Positions 37,508 to 47,177 of a DNA stretch of 64,000 nucleotides are shown here, in pieces. The notes beneath the pieces are model-generated. The model made no database searches. It saw only the letters and a program-made list of their open reading frames with translations, and had not been told where the DNA came from. How positions within the stretch are numbered: the first letter of the stretch is position 1; every line of letters begins with the position of its first letter. The DNA is from Synechococcus sp. JA-3-3Ab (GTDB lineage Bacteria; Cyanobacteriota; Cyanobacteriia; Thermostichales; Thermostichaceae), in contig NC_007775.1 in assembly GCF_000013205.1 (NCBI RefSeq), positions 1,670,501 to 1,734,500 on the forward strand, written 5' to 3'. Made by a program: the position numbers and the translations under genes.

Positions 37508-38488
37508 ATGAAAATTGCCGCCAACATCACTCAGCTCATCGGTCGTACCCCTCTTGTGCGGCTAAACCGGATCCCTCAATCCGAAGGGTGTCTGGCTGAG
37601 ATCGTCGTGAAATTGGAGAGCTTTAACCCTGCCGCCTCGGTGAAAGATCGCATTGCCGTGAGCATGATCGAGGCTGCCGAACGAGCTGGCTTGATCACCC
37701 CCGGCAAGACCATCTTGGTGGAGCCCACCTCTGGCAATACCGGCATTGGCCTGGCCATGGCTGCTGCTGCCAAGGGTTACCGGCTGATCATCGTTATGCC
37801 TGAGAGCATGAGCCTGGAGCGGCGGCGGCTGCTGAAGGCTTACGGAGCAGAGGTGCACCTGGCCAGCAGCGCCGGCGGCATGGGGGAGGCCATCTGGAAG
37901 GCCGAAGAGATCGTGCGCCGCACCCCCAATGCCTATATGCTGGGCCAATTCACCAATCCGGCCAACCCTCAAATCCACGCCCGCACCACTGGCCCGGAGA
38001 TCTGGGAGGATACCGATGGCCAGGTGGACATCTTGGTGGCGGGGGTGGGTACCGGCGGCACCATCACAGGGGCAGGCGGCTTCCTCAAAAGCCAAAAACC
38101 CTCCATTCGACTGGTGGCCGTCGAGCCCAAGGCCAGTGCTGTTTTAAGTGGAGGGCGGCCCGGTTTTCACCGCATCGAGGGCATCGGGGCGGGGTTTGTG
38201 CCGGAGGTGTTGCGGCGCGACCTGCTGGACGAGGTAATTGCGGTAGATGACGAGGAGAGCATGGTCTACAGCCGCCGCCTGGCCAAAGAAGAAGGGATCC
38301 TCTCCGGCATCTCCACCGGGGCAGCCCTGGCTGCCGCTATCCAGGTGGGGCGGCGACCGGAAAACGCCGGCAAGCTGATCGTGATGATCCAGCCCAGCTT
38401 TGGCGAGCGCTACCTGAGCACGCCCCTCTTCCGCAACCTGGAGCGGGAGGAGGCCGACGCCGGGATCCTGCAGGCCAACCCAACCTAG
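37508..38488 (+). CDS. cysK: Cysteine synthase (O-acetylserine sulfhydrylase)
   Basis: PLP enzyme that makes cysteine from O-acetylserine and sulfide. 326 residues. The PLP lysine lies in [11 protein letters not shown], the substrate loop is [12 protein letters not shown], and the phosphate-binding glycine loop is [12 protein letters not shown]. The C-terminus has [12 protein letters not shown]. Fits a CysK-type enzyme rather than cystathionine beta-synthase because no CBS domain follows. Confidence 0.96.
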   Translation: MKIAANITQLIGRTPLVRLNRIPQSEGCLAEIVVKLESFNPAASVKDRIAVSMIEAAERAGLITPGKTILVEPTSGNTGIGLAMAAAAKGYRLIIVMPESMSLERRRLLKAYGAEVHLASSAGGMGEAIWKAEEIVRRTPNAYMLGQFTNPANPQIHARTTGPEIWEDTDGQVDILVAGVGTGGTITGAGGFLKSQKPSIRLVAVEPKASAVLSGGRPGFHRIEGIGAGFVPEVLRRDLLDEVIAVDDEESMVYSRRLAKEEGILSGISTGAALAAAIQVGRRPENAGKLIVMIQPSFGERYLSTPLFRNLEREEADAGILQANPT

Positions 38489-38517
38489 GCCAACAATTCC
38501 GACAATCCATCCGACGT

Positions 38518-41328
38518 TCAAAATTCGCCGGCCAGGGCTGCCACACAGCGCTCGCACAGCTCTGGGTGTTCGGCAAACTCGCCCACCCGGGTGGAATAGT
38601 TCCAGCAGCGCACGCATTTTTTCCCCTCCGCTGGCTGAACGGCAACCTGTAGATCCTCCTCTCCAGGGCCGGCCTTGACCAACTCGACTTGGGAAGTGAT
38701 AAACAGGTAGCGCAGCTCGGCTGCCCGCTCCTCCAGCAGGGCATGTAGGTGGGGATCCGCCACCTTGAGGATGAGTTTGGCCTCGGTGGAAGCGCCGATG
38801 ACCTTGTCGGTGCGGGCCTGCTCCAGGGCCTTGTTCACCTCCTGCCGCACCGCCCGCAGCTTTTCCCAGGTGGCGGCCAACTGGGGATCCCGCCACTGCT
38901 CCGGCAGCCGCATCCAGCCCCCTTCGAACACCGAGCGGGTGGGCTTGGGGTAGGGCAGGTAGCTCCAGATCTCTTCGGCTAGGTGGGAGAGCACGGGGGC
39001 AATGGCCTTGGCCAAGTTCTCCAGCACCAGCGACAGCACCGTCTGGCACTGCCGCCGCCGCAGGCTGCGGGCGTGGCTGATGTAGAGGCGATCCTTGCCG
39101 ATATCCAAGTAGAAATTGGAGAGATCCACGACACAGAAGTTTTGAACCGCTTGGAAAAAGCGGTAGAACTGGTAGTTTTCAAACGATTCGGTGATCTCCG
39201 CTCCCACCTCCTGCAGGCGGTGCAGGATGTAGCGATCCAACTCCGTCAACGCTTCAAAAGGAACAGCATCCTGCGCCGGGTTGAAGTCGTAGAGGTTGCT
39301 CAGCAAAAAGCGGGCCGTGTTGCGGATCTTGCGGTAGACATCCGCCATCTGCCCCAGAATGGTCTTGCCTATCGGCACATCGCCGGAGTAGTCGACGCTG
39401 GAGACCCACAGCCGCAGCACATCGGCCCCGTAGGCGGGATCCGTCTGCGGATTGCTGCCGCCGTTGATGAGCAGCAGGGGATCGATGACGTTGCCCAGGG
39501 ACTTGCTCATCTTCTGGCCCTTTTCGTCCAGCACAAAGCCGTGGGTGAGCACCGCCTTGTAAGGGGCCTGGCCGTTGACGGCCACGGAAGTCAGCAAGCT
39601 GGACTGGAACCAACCCCGGTGCTGGTCGGAACCCTCCAGGTAGAGATCCACGGGGTAGCCCAACCCGCGTGCCCGGGCCACCGCCGCCCAGGAGGAGCCG
39701 GAGTCAAACCAGACATCCATGGTGTCTGTGCCCTTGCGGTAGGTGCGGCCATGGCGGCGGTACTGCTCCGGCAGCAGCTCTTCCACCGGGCGCTTCCACC
39801 AGGCGTCGGATCCCTCTTGGGCGAAGATGGCCTTGATGTGGTCGATAGTTTCGGCTGTGAGCAGCACCTCGCCGGTCTCCTCGTCGTAAAAGACGGGGAT
39901 GGGCACGCCCCAGGCCCGCTGGCGGGAGATACACCAGTCGGAGCGCTCCTTGACCATGGCGGTGATGCGGTTTTCCCCTTCCGGCGGGATCCACTTCACG
40001 GTTTTGATGGCCTGCAGAGCCAGCTCCCGGAAGCCGGCTACAGAGGCAAACCACTGCTCGGTGGCCCGGAAGATGGTTGGTTCTTTGGTGCGCCAGTCGT
40101 AGGGGTATTTGTGGTTGTAGGGTTCTTCCTTGAGCAGGGCGCCGACAGCCCGCAAAGCCTTAATGACAGCTAGGTTGCCACTGGTTTCTGGTTCTTTGGA
40201 GAGCACATCTAGCCCGACAAACTGGGATCCGGCCTCGGCGGTGAATCTCCCCTGCTCATCCACAGGGCTGAGGATGGGCAGGCCGTATTTTTGGCCGGTC
40301 TTGAAGTCCTCTTCCCCATGCCCCGGCGCCGTGTGGACAATGCCGGTGCCGGACTCGGTGGTAACATAGTCCCCCAGCACACAGAGGCTGCTGCGGTCGA
40401 AGAGGGGGTGGCGTCCCTGGCAGTACTCCAGGGCGGATCCCGGCAGGGTGGCCTTGACCTCTAACGGGGTCTCCAGGACTTTCTCCAGCCGCTGCCGCAA
40501 ATCGGCGGCAATCAGTAGTAGGCCGAAGCGGGGAGACTCCACCACCGCATAGGTAAGCTTGGGATTGAAACAGAGAGCCAAGTTGGCCGGGATCGTCCAC
40601 GGGGTAGTCGTCCAGATGGCCGCCCGCAGGCCTGGCAAGAAGGGCTCCAAAATCGGCTGCGCCGCCGGGCTGAGGCTCTGCAGAGGAAAAGCTACGTAGA
40701 TGCTGGGGGAGATGTGGTTGTCGGGATATTCCAGCTCCGCTTCCGCCAGGGCTGTCTGGGAGCTGGGGCTCCAGTGGACGGGCTTGAGGCCGCGGTAGAT
40801 GTAGCCTTTAAGGGCCATCTGGCCAAACACCTCGATCTGGGCCGCCTCGTACTCCGGCGATAGGGTCAGGTAGGGCCGATCCCAATCTCCCCATACCCCC
40901 AGCCGCTGAAAACTGGCCCGCTGCACGTTGACGTAGTGCAAGGCGTACTCTCTGGCCTTTTGCCGCAGTTGTAGGGGGGTGAGGCTCTGCCGCTCCTGGG
41001 GGGAGAGGCTTTGCAACACCTTCAGCTCGATGGGCAGACCGTGGCAATCCCAGCCGGGCACATAGCGCACCTTGCGCCCCTGCAGGAGGTGGTACTTGTT
41101 GATGATGTCCTTGAGGATCTTGTTGAGGGTGGTGCCCATGTGGATGTCGCCATTGGCATAGGGCGGCCCATCGTGCAGCACAAAGGGATCCCCAGGATTG
41201 TTCTCCGACAGACGCTGATAGATTTGCTCTTCCTGCCAAAAGGCTTGGATGGCGGGCTCCCTCTTGGCAGCCTCCGCCCGCATGGGAAACTGGGTTTGCG
41301 GCAGGTTGAGGGTACTTTTGTAGTCCAC
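38518..41328 (-). CDS. ileS: Isoleucyl-tRNA synthetase
   Basis: Class Ia synthetase, 936 residues. The HIGH-type motif is PYANGDIHMG, the KMSKS motif is KMSKSLGN, and the editing domain has TTPWTIPANLALC and VHTAPGHGEEDF. The C-terminal zinc finger shows CVRCW and CERC. This is the bacterial type. It converges on cysK with 29 bases between the stops. The tryptophan in DCHGLPIELKV context and the WFDSGSSW motif are also typical. Confidence 0.97.
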   Translation of the reverse strand: MDYKSTLNLPQTQFPMRAEAAKREPAIQAFWQEEQIYQRLSENNPGDPFVLHDGPPYANGDIHMGTTLNKILKDIINKYHLLQGRKVRYVPGWDCHGLPIELKVLQSLSPQERQSLTPLQLRQKAREYALHYVNVQRASFQRLGVWGDWDRPYLTLSPEYEAAQIEVFGQMALKGYIYRGLKPVHWSPSSQTALAEAELEYPDNHISPSIYVAFPLQSLSPAAQPILEPFLPGLRAAIWTTTPWTIPANLALCFNPKLTYAVVESPRFGLLLIAADLRQRLEKVLETPLEVKATLPGSALEYCQGRHPLFDRSSLCVLGDYVTTESGTGIVHTAPGHGEEDFKTGQKYGLPILSPVDEQGRFTAEAGSQFVGLDVLSKEPETSGNLAVIKALRAVGALLKEEPYNHKYPYDWRTKEPTIFRATEQWFASVAGFRELALQAIKTVKWIPPEGENRITAMVKERSDWCISRQRAWGVPIPVFYDEETGEVLLTAETIDHIKAIFAQEGSDAWWKRPVEELLPEQYRRHGRTYRKGTDTMDVWFDSGSSWAAVARARGLGYPVDLYLEGSDQHRGWFQSSLLTSVAVNGQAPYKAVLTHGFVLDEKGQKMSKSLGNVIDPLLLINGGSNPQTDPAYGADVLRLWVSSVDYSGDVPIGKTILGQMADVYRKIRNTARFLLSNLYDFNPAQDAVPFEALTELDRYILHRLQEVGAEITESFENYQFYRFFQAVQNFCVVDLSNFYLDIGKDRLYISHARSLRRRQCQTVLSLVLENLAKAIAPVLSHLAEEIWSYLPYPKPTRSVFEGGWMRLPEQWRDPQLAATWEKLRAVRQEVNKALEQARTDKVIGASTEAKLILKVADPHLHALLEERAAELRYLFITSQVELVKAGPGEEDLQVAVQPAEGKKCVRCWNYSTRVGEFAEHPELCERCVAALAGEF

Positions 41329-41847
41329 GGCAACTTGAGCAGGCTAAAGGGCGTCCTTCTATCCTACGCCGTTGCCTCGTTCTCAGTCTCCTTGGCCTGA
41401 GGGGAAGGGATCCGGCCCGCCACCTTGGTAAAGATTTGTGCTAGCCTCAGGATGTCGTTGAGTAAGGGAGGTTCCAGCGGATGCCAGATAGTAGTTGTTG
41501 TAAGGGTCGTCAAGTTGGGTTCAGCCGGCTGTGCGCCGGGGCTGTTCTCTAACGGCCTGAACTCAGATCCTTAGCTTGCTGAGGAGTCTTCGCGTTCTGG
41601 CTCGCTTGGAGTTCCTCCCGGCAGTCAGGTTCCAGTTGAAGGCCCGCTAGACCGCTCTCTCCTGGACCGCCTGTTTTGCCTGGGTGGTGGGGGAGAGCGG
41701 ATAGTTTTTCTGCAAGTTTTCGACGACCGCCGGGGCTTGGAGTCGAGCAGAAATCTTCCGAGGGCTTCCAGACCTCTCAAATCTCAGCTTCGCCCAAAAG
41801 ATCTCAACAACTACCCAGGTCAAGAGTCCTTAAGGGCTGTCGATCCC
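41329..41847. other. Gene-free region with structured segment
   Basis: More than 500 bases without a credible gene. At 41517-41564 an eight-base stem (GGGTTCAG with CTGAACTC, one wobble) encloses a second hairpin CCGGC/GCCGG (41525-41529 with 41535-41539). A further GAGGA/TCCTC stem spans 41581-41617. GGTTCCAG occurs twice (41470 region and 41628 region). It does not match tmRNA, RNase P RNA, SRP RNA or a tRNA as I know them. It may encode a noncoding RNA or be a decayed locus. Confidence 0.35.
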
Positions 41848-42711
41848 TCAGGGTTGAATGACGAGGCGCCGGCTTTCGACAACAAGGCCACTCTGGTTGA
41901 CTAGCATCACCGAGAGCCAGCGGGCGCCAGCTTCTGGCGGCGCATCTGCCTGCAGGAAGAGCCCGCCCGCCTGCAGAGGTTCAAGGGCAAACGAAGTTAG
42001 ATCTAAGTAGCCGGCCGCAGCCACGGGCTGCTCCTCGACGGCGCCCAACAGCAAAGATTGGGCAAGGGGCTCGGCCACAATGGCCTGCAGCGAGTAGGGG
42101 GATCCCGGCTTGACCACCTCCGGCAACCTGAAGGTGACGGTGGGGGGCGCCGAGCCGGAGGTGAGGGTGCTGGCCTCCCGCAGCACTTCCTGCTCCACCA
42201 ACAGCAGTTGCTCCGGCTTGGCCGCATTCGGGCGGTAGCGGTTGCGCACCAGGGCAGAGGCCTGCACCTGAAACTCCCCCCGCCCTGAAGATTGGGATCC
42301 CTGCACTTGGCTGGCGATCTCGGCCACGATCTCAGGGCCTAGCCGCCGCCAAGAGAGAATTTCCGCTGCGTAGGTCAGCTGGGGATGGGCCTCCCACAGC
42401 TTGCGAATGGCCCTTTCCACCCCCTGCCGATCCAGGCCGTCGCGGTGGCGGAAGTCGGGGCTATAGCCGGCCATCACCTCCTCCAGATCCCGCCGGTTGG
42501 CGGCCTCTATTTGCTCTTGCAGCCACTTCACCAAGGGAGCCGGTGCCGGGGCGGAGACCTGTTTTTGGATCCCGCTTTCCAGAGGCAAGGGGGCAGCCTG
42601 GGCCGCTGCCTTGCTGGGCAAAGGGATCCCCCAGCTCAAAGTCAGAGCAAGGAACCCAAGCAGTTGGGAAAGGGTGGATTGGAAGCTCAAACTGGGGGCC
42701 TCCGGCGGCAA
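41848..42711 (-). CDS. Exported protein with SnoaL/NTF2-like domain
   Basis: 287 residues with a signal peptide (LLGFLALTLSWGIPLPSKAAAQA). Residues about 60-150 look like a cystatin/NTF2-fold domain: VKWLQEQIEAANRRDLEEVM, YSPDFRHRDGLDRQGVE, then strands. The C-terminal half is beta-rich (VTFRLPEVVKPGSPYSLQ), resembling an Ig-like sandwich. Function unknown; probably periplasmic or thylakoid-lumenal. Confidence 0.6.
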   Translation of the reverse strand: MPPEAPSLSFQSTLSQLLGFLALTLSWGIPLPSKAAAQAAPLPLESGIQKQVSAPAPAPLVKWLQEQIEAANRRDLEEVMAGYSPDFRHRDGLDRQGVERAIRKLWEAHPQLTYAAEILSWRRLGPEIVAEIASQVQGSQSSGRGEFQVQASALVRNRYRPNAAKPEQLLLVEQEVLREASTLTSGSAPPTVTFRLPEVVKPGSPYSLQAIVAEPLAQSLLLGAVEEQPVAAAGYLDLTSFALEPLQAGGLFLQADAPPEAGARWLSVMLVNQSGLVVESRRLVIQP

Positions 42712-42823
42712 ATCTGCCTTTCTTTAGTTTAGCTTGCTGAGGATCGAGGTTTTGAGGTTTGGCGTTGCCTCACTGGAGTGGGCCTGGGTTTATCCTGGGA
42801 GCTGGGTTCTCGGCGAGGTGTGC

Positions 42824-43267
42824 ATGGCGTCCCACCACTCCCCTGCTTTCTTAGCTTTGGTCAACGAGGCCAAAAGCCGCATCCAAGAGCTGACAGTCGA
42901 GCAAGTCAGGCAGAAACAACTGCAAGGGGATCCCTTTTATTTGGTCGACGTGCGGGAAGAGTCGGAGTGGCAGGCCGGCCACATCGTCGGCGCCATTCAC
43001 CTCAGCAAAGGCATTATCGAGCGGGACATCGAGAAGGTGATCCCAGACAAAGAAGCCGAGATTGTCCTCTATTGTGGCGGCGGCTTTCGTTCGGCGCTGG
43101 CAGCCGATAACCTGCAAAAGATGGGCTACCGCCGCGTGATCTCCATGGACGGCGGGATCCGCGCTTGGCGAGAGGCCGGCTTTCCCGAATCTCAGCCCTC
43201 ACCCCCAGCCCCTCTCCCAGAAGCGCCCTCACCCCCAGCCCCTCTCCCAGAGGGAGAGGGGAGTTAG
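42824..43267 (+). CDS. Rhodanese-like protein with repeat-derived C-terminus
   Basis: A single rhodanese domain with the active-site cysteine in LYCGGGFRS and the CH2A-type YLVDVREESEW, which binds or transfers sulfane sulfur. About 147 residues starting MASHHSPAFLAL. The natural domain ends near GIRAWREAGFPE; the last 23 residues are two proline-rich copies of a peptide such as PSPPAPLPE. They are encoded by two tandem units of a dispersed DNA repeat that also supplies the stop codon. An insertion of the repeat after the original end is the simplest explanation. Confidence 0.85.
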   Translation: MASHHSPAFLALVNEAKSRIQELTVEQVRQKQLQGDPFYLVDVREESEWQAGHIVGAIHLSKGIIERDIEKVIPDKEAEIVLYCGGGFRSALAADNLQKMGYRRVISMDGGIRAWREAGFPESQPSPPAPLPEAPSPPAPLPEGEGS

Positions 43268-43303
43268 AGCGGTGCGTTCGCAACCGCGTCGCCTAGCAAT
43301 AAC
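43196..43303. repeat. Tandem dispersed repeat overlapping the rhodanese 3' end
   Basis: Two copies of a unit starting CCCTCACCCCCAGCCCCTCT lie at 43196-43225 and 43226-43250. The second continues into a perfect palindrome, CCCCTCTCCC (43239-43248) with GGGAGAGGGG (43252-43261), loop AGA. The tail to 43303 is shared with the copy at 33979-34053. It both codes for the end of the rhodanese and probably terminates transcription. Confidence 0.75.
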
Positions 43304-43443
43304 GCAGAAGCCCTTGGCTACTGCTTCGCAGTTGACCAGCGGCCTAGGTAGCCGGTTCCTCTCTTCCCATCTGCTTTCCCAAGGTAAAGAGAACTATATT
43401 GGTCTCTAAGGTCATCAGCCCAGATCTCCCTCTCATCCCCACC

Positions 43444-45246
43444 ATGCTCCAAACCCTGCCCCGCCTGGATATTGCCACTCGTTTGCAGCAGTTGCGCCAG
43501 CTTTTGCAGGAACAAAATCTCGATGGCTTTTGGGTGCCTTCGGCTGATGAGCACCTCAATGAGTATTTGCTGGAATATCGCAAGCGGCGGCAGTGGATCA
43601 CGGGCTTTACCGGCTCGGTGGGCGATGCCCTAATCAGCCAAGACCGCGCCTGGCTGTGGGTGGATCCCCGCTACCACGAGCAGGCGGAGCGGGAGGTGGA
43701 TCCCAACCTGTTTACGGTGATCAAAGGCGGCCTGCCGGATCAGCCCAGCCTGATGGAGATCGTGGAAGAGCTGGGATCCGGCTTTCGCCTGGGGGTGGAT
43801 CCTTTTACGGTGTCGGTGGCCACCTACCGCCAGTTGCAAGCCCACGCCCAAGCCGGAGGAGTGCTGTTGGTGCCGGTTAGCGAAAACCCACTGGACAAGC
43901 TGGCCAAGGAATCTAGCCAAGCCCTCTTGGAGCAACCCATCTACCCTGTCCCTGCCCAGCTCTGCGGAGCCCCCCCCAGCGACAAGCTGGCCCAGGTGCG
44001 CCAGGAGATGCGCCGCAAGCGGGTGGGACTGTTGTCCCTAACCAAACTGGATCAGGTAGCTTGGCTGTTTAACCTGCGCGGCTCCGACATTCCCTACAAC
44101 CCGGTCTTCCGCGCCTATGCGCTAGTTGCCCTGGAGAGGGTTGCCCTGTTTACTGATCTGGAGCGCCTCACTCCCTCCGCAAAGCAAGTGCTGGCTGAGG
44201 CAGGGGTAGAGCTCTGGCCCTACGAGGCCTACCGGGAACAACTGCCCCAGTGGGCCGAGCGCTACGGGCCAGTGGGAGTAGATCCCAAGCAGACTACCCA
44301 GGGCACGCAAGAGCTGCTGCGGGGGGCAACCTGTCGCGAGTTGGATCACCCCGTGGATCTCCTCAAGGCGGTCAAAAACCCCACCGAGCTGGAGCAGATG
44401 CGCCTGGCCAACCGCAAAGCCAGCCGGGCCAAGATCCGCACCCTGGCCTGGATTGACCGGCAAATCCAAGCAGGGATCCCCATCAGCGAAGCCGATGTGG
44501 CCGCTGTTATGGAGGCCCACTACCGCGAGGAAGGGGATTGGGTGGGCCTGAGCTTCAACACCATTGCTGGGGCCGGCGCCAACAGCTCCATCGTCCACTA
44601 CGGCACCCCCGATCCCCAGAAGTTCTTGCAGACAGGCGAGTTGTTTCTGTTGGATTCCGGATCCCACTACCTGGGGGGCACGACCGACGCTACCCGCACC
44701 CTCTGGATTGGCCCGCAACCGGCGGATCCCCTGTGCCGGCGGCGCTACACCGAGGTGCTCAAAGCCCACATTCACTGCGCCCGTCAGATCTTCCCCCCCG
44801 ATACCTACGGCGTCTCCTTGGATGGCATTGCCCGTTCCAGCCTTTGGCAAGCGGGGCTGGACTACGGCCACGGTACCGGCCACGGTGTCGGCGCCTTTTT
44901 GAACGTCCACGAGGGGCCCAACGGGATCCACCGCCGCGCCAGCACCCCCCTCAAGGTAGGCATGATCACCAGTATCGAGCCGGGCTACTACCAGCCGGGC
45001 TGGGGTGGAATTCGCCTAGAGAACCTCTACGAAGTGATTGCAATTCCGGAGCCAGAGGGCTGGATGGGCTTTCGCTCCCTGACTTGGATCCCTTTCGATA
45101 GGCGGCTGATCGATTGGGATCTCTTGGACGAGGCACAGCGGGCTTGGCTTGAGGAGTATCACCGCCAGGTCTACGCCATTCACCACGCCACCTTGTCAGA
45201 ACAAGATGCCGCCTGGTTAAAACGCGCCTGCGGCCTCGCCGAGTGA
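43444..45246 (+). CDS. M24B Xaa-Pro aminopeptidase family protein
   Basis: A creatinase-fold metallopeptidase of about 600 residues with two N-terminal creatinase-like domains and a C-terminal pita-bread domain. All five metal ligands are visible: Asp in LDSGSHYLGGTTDATR (two), His in GHGTGHGVGAFLNVHE, Glu in SIEPGYY and Glu in RLENLYE. It resembles eukaryotic-type XPNPEP1 in having three domains. The start is MLQTLPRLDIA at 43444; the frame is open 15 codons further upstream. Confidence 0.93.
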   Translation: MLQTLPRLDIATRLQQLRQLLQEQNLDGFWVPSADEHLNEYLLEYRKRRQWITGFTGSVGDALISQDRAWLWVDPRYHEQAEREVDPNLFTVIKGGLPDQPSLMEIVEELGSGFRLGVDPFTVSVATYRQLQAHAQAGGVLLVPVSENPLDKLAKESSQALLEQPIYPVPAQLCGAPPSDKLAQVRQEMRRKRVGLLSLTKLDQVAWLFNLRGSDIPYNPVFRAYALVALERVALFTDLERLTPSAKQVLAEAGVELWPYEAYREQLPQWAERYGPVGVDPKQTTQGTQELLRGATCRELDHPVDLLKAVKNPTELEQMRLANRKASRAKIRTLAWIDRQIQAGIPISEADVAAVMEAHYREEGDWVGLSFNTIAGAGANSSIVHYGTPDPQKFLQTGELFLLDSGSHYLGGTTDATRTLWIGPQPADPLCRRRYTEVLKAHIHCARQIFPPDTYGVSLDGIARSSLWQAGLDYGHGTGHGVGAFLNVHEGPNGIHRRASTPLKVGMITSIEPGYYQPGWGGIRLENLYEVIAIPEPEGWMGFRSLTWIPFDRRLIDWDLLDEAQRAWLEEYHRQVYAIHHATLSEQDAAWLKRACGLAE

Positions 45247-45334
45247 GACTGCCCCTGGCCAGCCCCTTCCCAGCTCGCTCAGGGCCCCAGAACCCCGACC
45301 GCCAGCGGCACCTCTAGCGACAAGGGATCCCGCC

Positions 45335-45760
45335 ATGAACCCGACAACCCAACATCGGCTCATCCTCAAAATTGTGGCCGGCTCCGCCTGGGCCGATGGG
45401 CACCTAGAGCCGCAGGAGTTGGCCTATCTGAGATCCCTGCTGCGCCGCTATGGTTTGGAGCACGATGCCGAGCTGCGAGAGCTGATCCAAGAGCCCATTC
45501 CGATGGCGCAAACGGAGCGCTGGATGGCCGATTATCTCGCCCAGGCCACCGAAACCGAGCGCCTACAACTTCTGGGGGCAATCGGCAACCTGATGATGGC
45601 CGACAACGCCGTTTCTCCGGAAGAGCACGACCTTTTGGATGACTACTACACCCTAATGGCAGGGATCCCGCCTCGCCCAGAATCGGCACCCCATCTGGTG
45701 AAGGGCGTGGGGCAGTTTTTCCGGCGCCTGGTCAAGGCTGTAAGGGGGGACATTGCTTAA
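45335..45760 (+). CDS. TerB-like domain protein
   Basis: A 141-residue all-alpha protein. AGSAWADGHLEPQELAYLRSLL and IGNLMMADNAVSPEEHDLLD show the pair of acidic, EF-hand-like motifs of TerB domains, which bind metal. The tellurite-resistance name is historical; the cellular role is unknown. The C-terminal KGVGQFFRRLVKAVRG is amphipathic and basic, perhaps membrane-associating. Confidence 0.75.
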   Translation: MNPTTQHRLILKIVAGSAWADGHLEPQELAYLRSLLRRYGLEHDAELRELIQEPIPMAQTERWMADYLAQATETERLQLLGAIGNLMMADNAVSPEEHDLLDDYYTLMAGIPPRPESAPHLVKGVGQFFRRLVKAVRGDIA

Positions 45761-45944
45761 TCAATTCTTAGCTGAAAAATAGGGTTCTCATAACCTGTAC
45801 GAGGTGCAATCTACTTCTGGAATAGACATAAGTTTGGAAAAGTTAAAAACTTGCTCTGAATTCTATAATTCTATAAAACGGCTAGATTTCATGGATAAAT
45901 AGAAGGGGCTGTGCTAGACTGAAGCCATCGCTGGGGACAGGGCT

Positions 45945-47071
45945 ATGGCTGAGCGTTATAGACAGGTAGAGCGGGTTGGGTTTGGCTCGCGGCTGGCCAG
46001 TTCTTTTGTATCAGTGTTTGTTGGATTGATTTATTTTTGGGATCGTTCTGGCTTTTGTTTTGGAATGAGGGGCGGGTCAACCTTGCCCAAGTGGCAACTG
46101 GGGCCATTGAAATCAGTCCATTGGGCTCGCCCTCTGCGCCTCTTGGAAGCTTAGTATCGCTCACAGGCCCAATTACCAGCAATGAGCTTTTGGGCGATAA
46201 TCTCTTCCTGCGGCCAGGGCCGTATATTGCCGTCAGGCGCAAGGCGGAAATGTATGCTTGGGAAGAGGAAAAAGAAACTCGCACTCAAGAGGAGTTTGGC
46301 GGATCGGAAGTCAGAGAGACAATCTATACTTACACCAAAGTCTGGACGGAAAACCCCGAAGATTCAAGCCGGTTTTATCGCAGCAGTGAGCACGTCAACC
46401 CACCGATGGCTTTTTCCAGCCAACTCTTTCGAGTCAGCCAGGCTCAAATTGGGAATTACCGAATTGGAATGCAAGATTTGCAGATCGAAACTCCCTACGC
46501 TGTTCCTCTGGAGCCCCAAACGTTGATCCCGGGGATCCCAGCTAGGGTGGAAGGCTCTTATGTTTTCAAGGGGCGGGGAACCCTGGCCAATCCACAAATT
46601 GGCGATATGCGAACTTCGTACACTGCCTTGTACAGCGGAACTCAAGTAACTGTCTTTGGTCGTTTGGCCACCCCTAACAGCCTAGAGAGCTACCTGGGGC
46701 CGCGCAGCATTCGATTTTATCGGCTATTTGCCAGCGATCGATTTGCAGCCATTGAGCGTCTTGCTGCCGAACACAATGCCCTGACTTGGATCCTGCGCTT
46801 TGTGGGATTCTTGATGATGTGGATCGGGGCCGACTCTTTCTTCGTCCCCCTTCATACGATGCTCAGCATCTTTCCTTTTCTAAGCGGCCTGGGGCGATCT
46901 ATGACGAGAGTGGTCACCTTTTTCATAGCCTTGGTTTTAATAGGGACGACTATTTTAGTCTCATCGATAGTGCATAATCCGGTGGCGCTGCTCCTCTGTT
47001 TGGGTGTGGCGGGAGTTTTCATCCTCAACGTGCTGGGGCGACGTCCCAGACGGCAAGTGGCAGGTTTTTAA
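45945..47071 (+). pseudogene. TMEM43-family membrane protein gene, frameshifted near the 5' end
   Basis: The C-terminal frame (46037-47071) encodes a TMEM43/LUMA-like protein: LLFWNEGRVN after the first helix, VSLTGPITSNELLGDNLF, then three or four C-terminal transmembrane helices. The natural N-terminus (MAERYRQVERVGFGSRLASS, then FVSVFVGLIYF) lies in a different frame starting at ATG 45945. The frames join if the T-run at 46034-46038 had six bases instead of five. Base composition is more AT-rich than in neighbours. It could be a real mutation, a sequencing error or a slippage site; otherwise translation from TTG 46037 would lack the first membrane segment. Confidence 0.7.
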
Positions 47072-47177
47072 GAGTTCCTCTGCCGGCACAGCAAAGAGCT
47101 TGCAGCGCTGCTGCATCCATTCAAATATGGCTGCTCCGAAGAGCAGCGAAATAGCTTGTCTCGATTCCTCTTACTTT

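Noticed and set aside
38983-40173. 396-codon plus-strand open frame opposite ileS
   Set aside because: Same shadow effect; ileS motifs are complete on the other strand and the candidate has no family features.
41461-41700. RNase P RNA, 6S RNA or tmRNA in the gene-free region
   Set aside because: None of the universally conserved segments of these RNAs that I know can be found; hairpins alone are not enough.
43196-43250. CRISPR-like tandem repeat
   Set aside because: Only two directly adjacent units without spacers, and the same sequence is a dispersed palindrome elsewhere.
45943-46284. Minus-strand open frame over the TMEM43-like 5' region
   Set aside because: It overlaps the two frames that clearly join into one protein and shows no domain or ribosome site.
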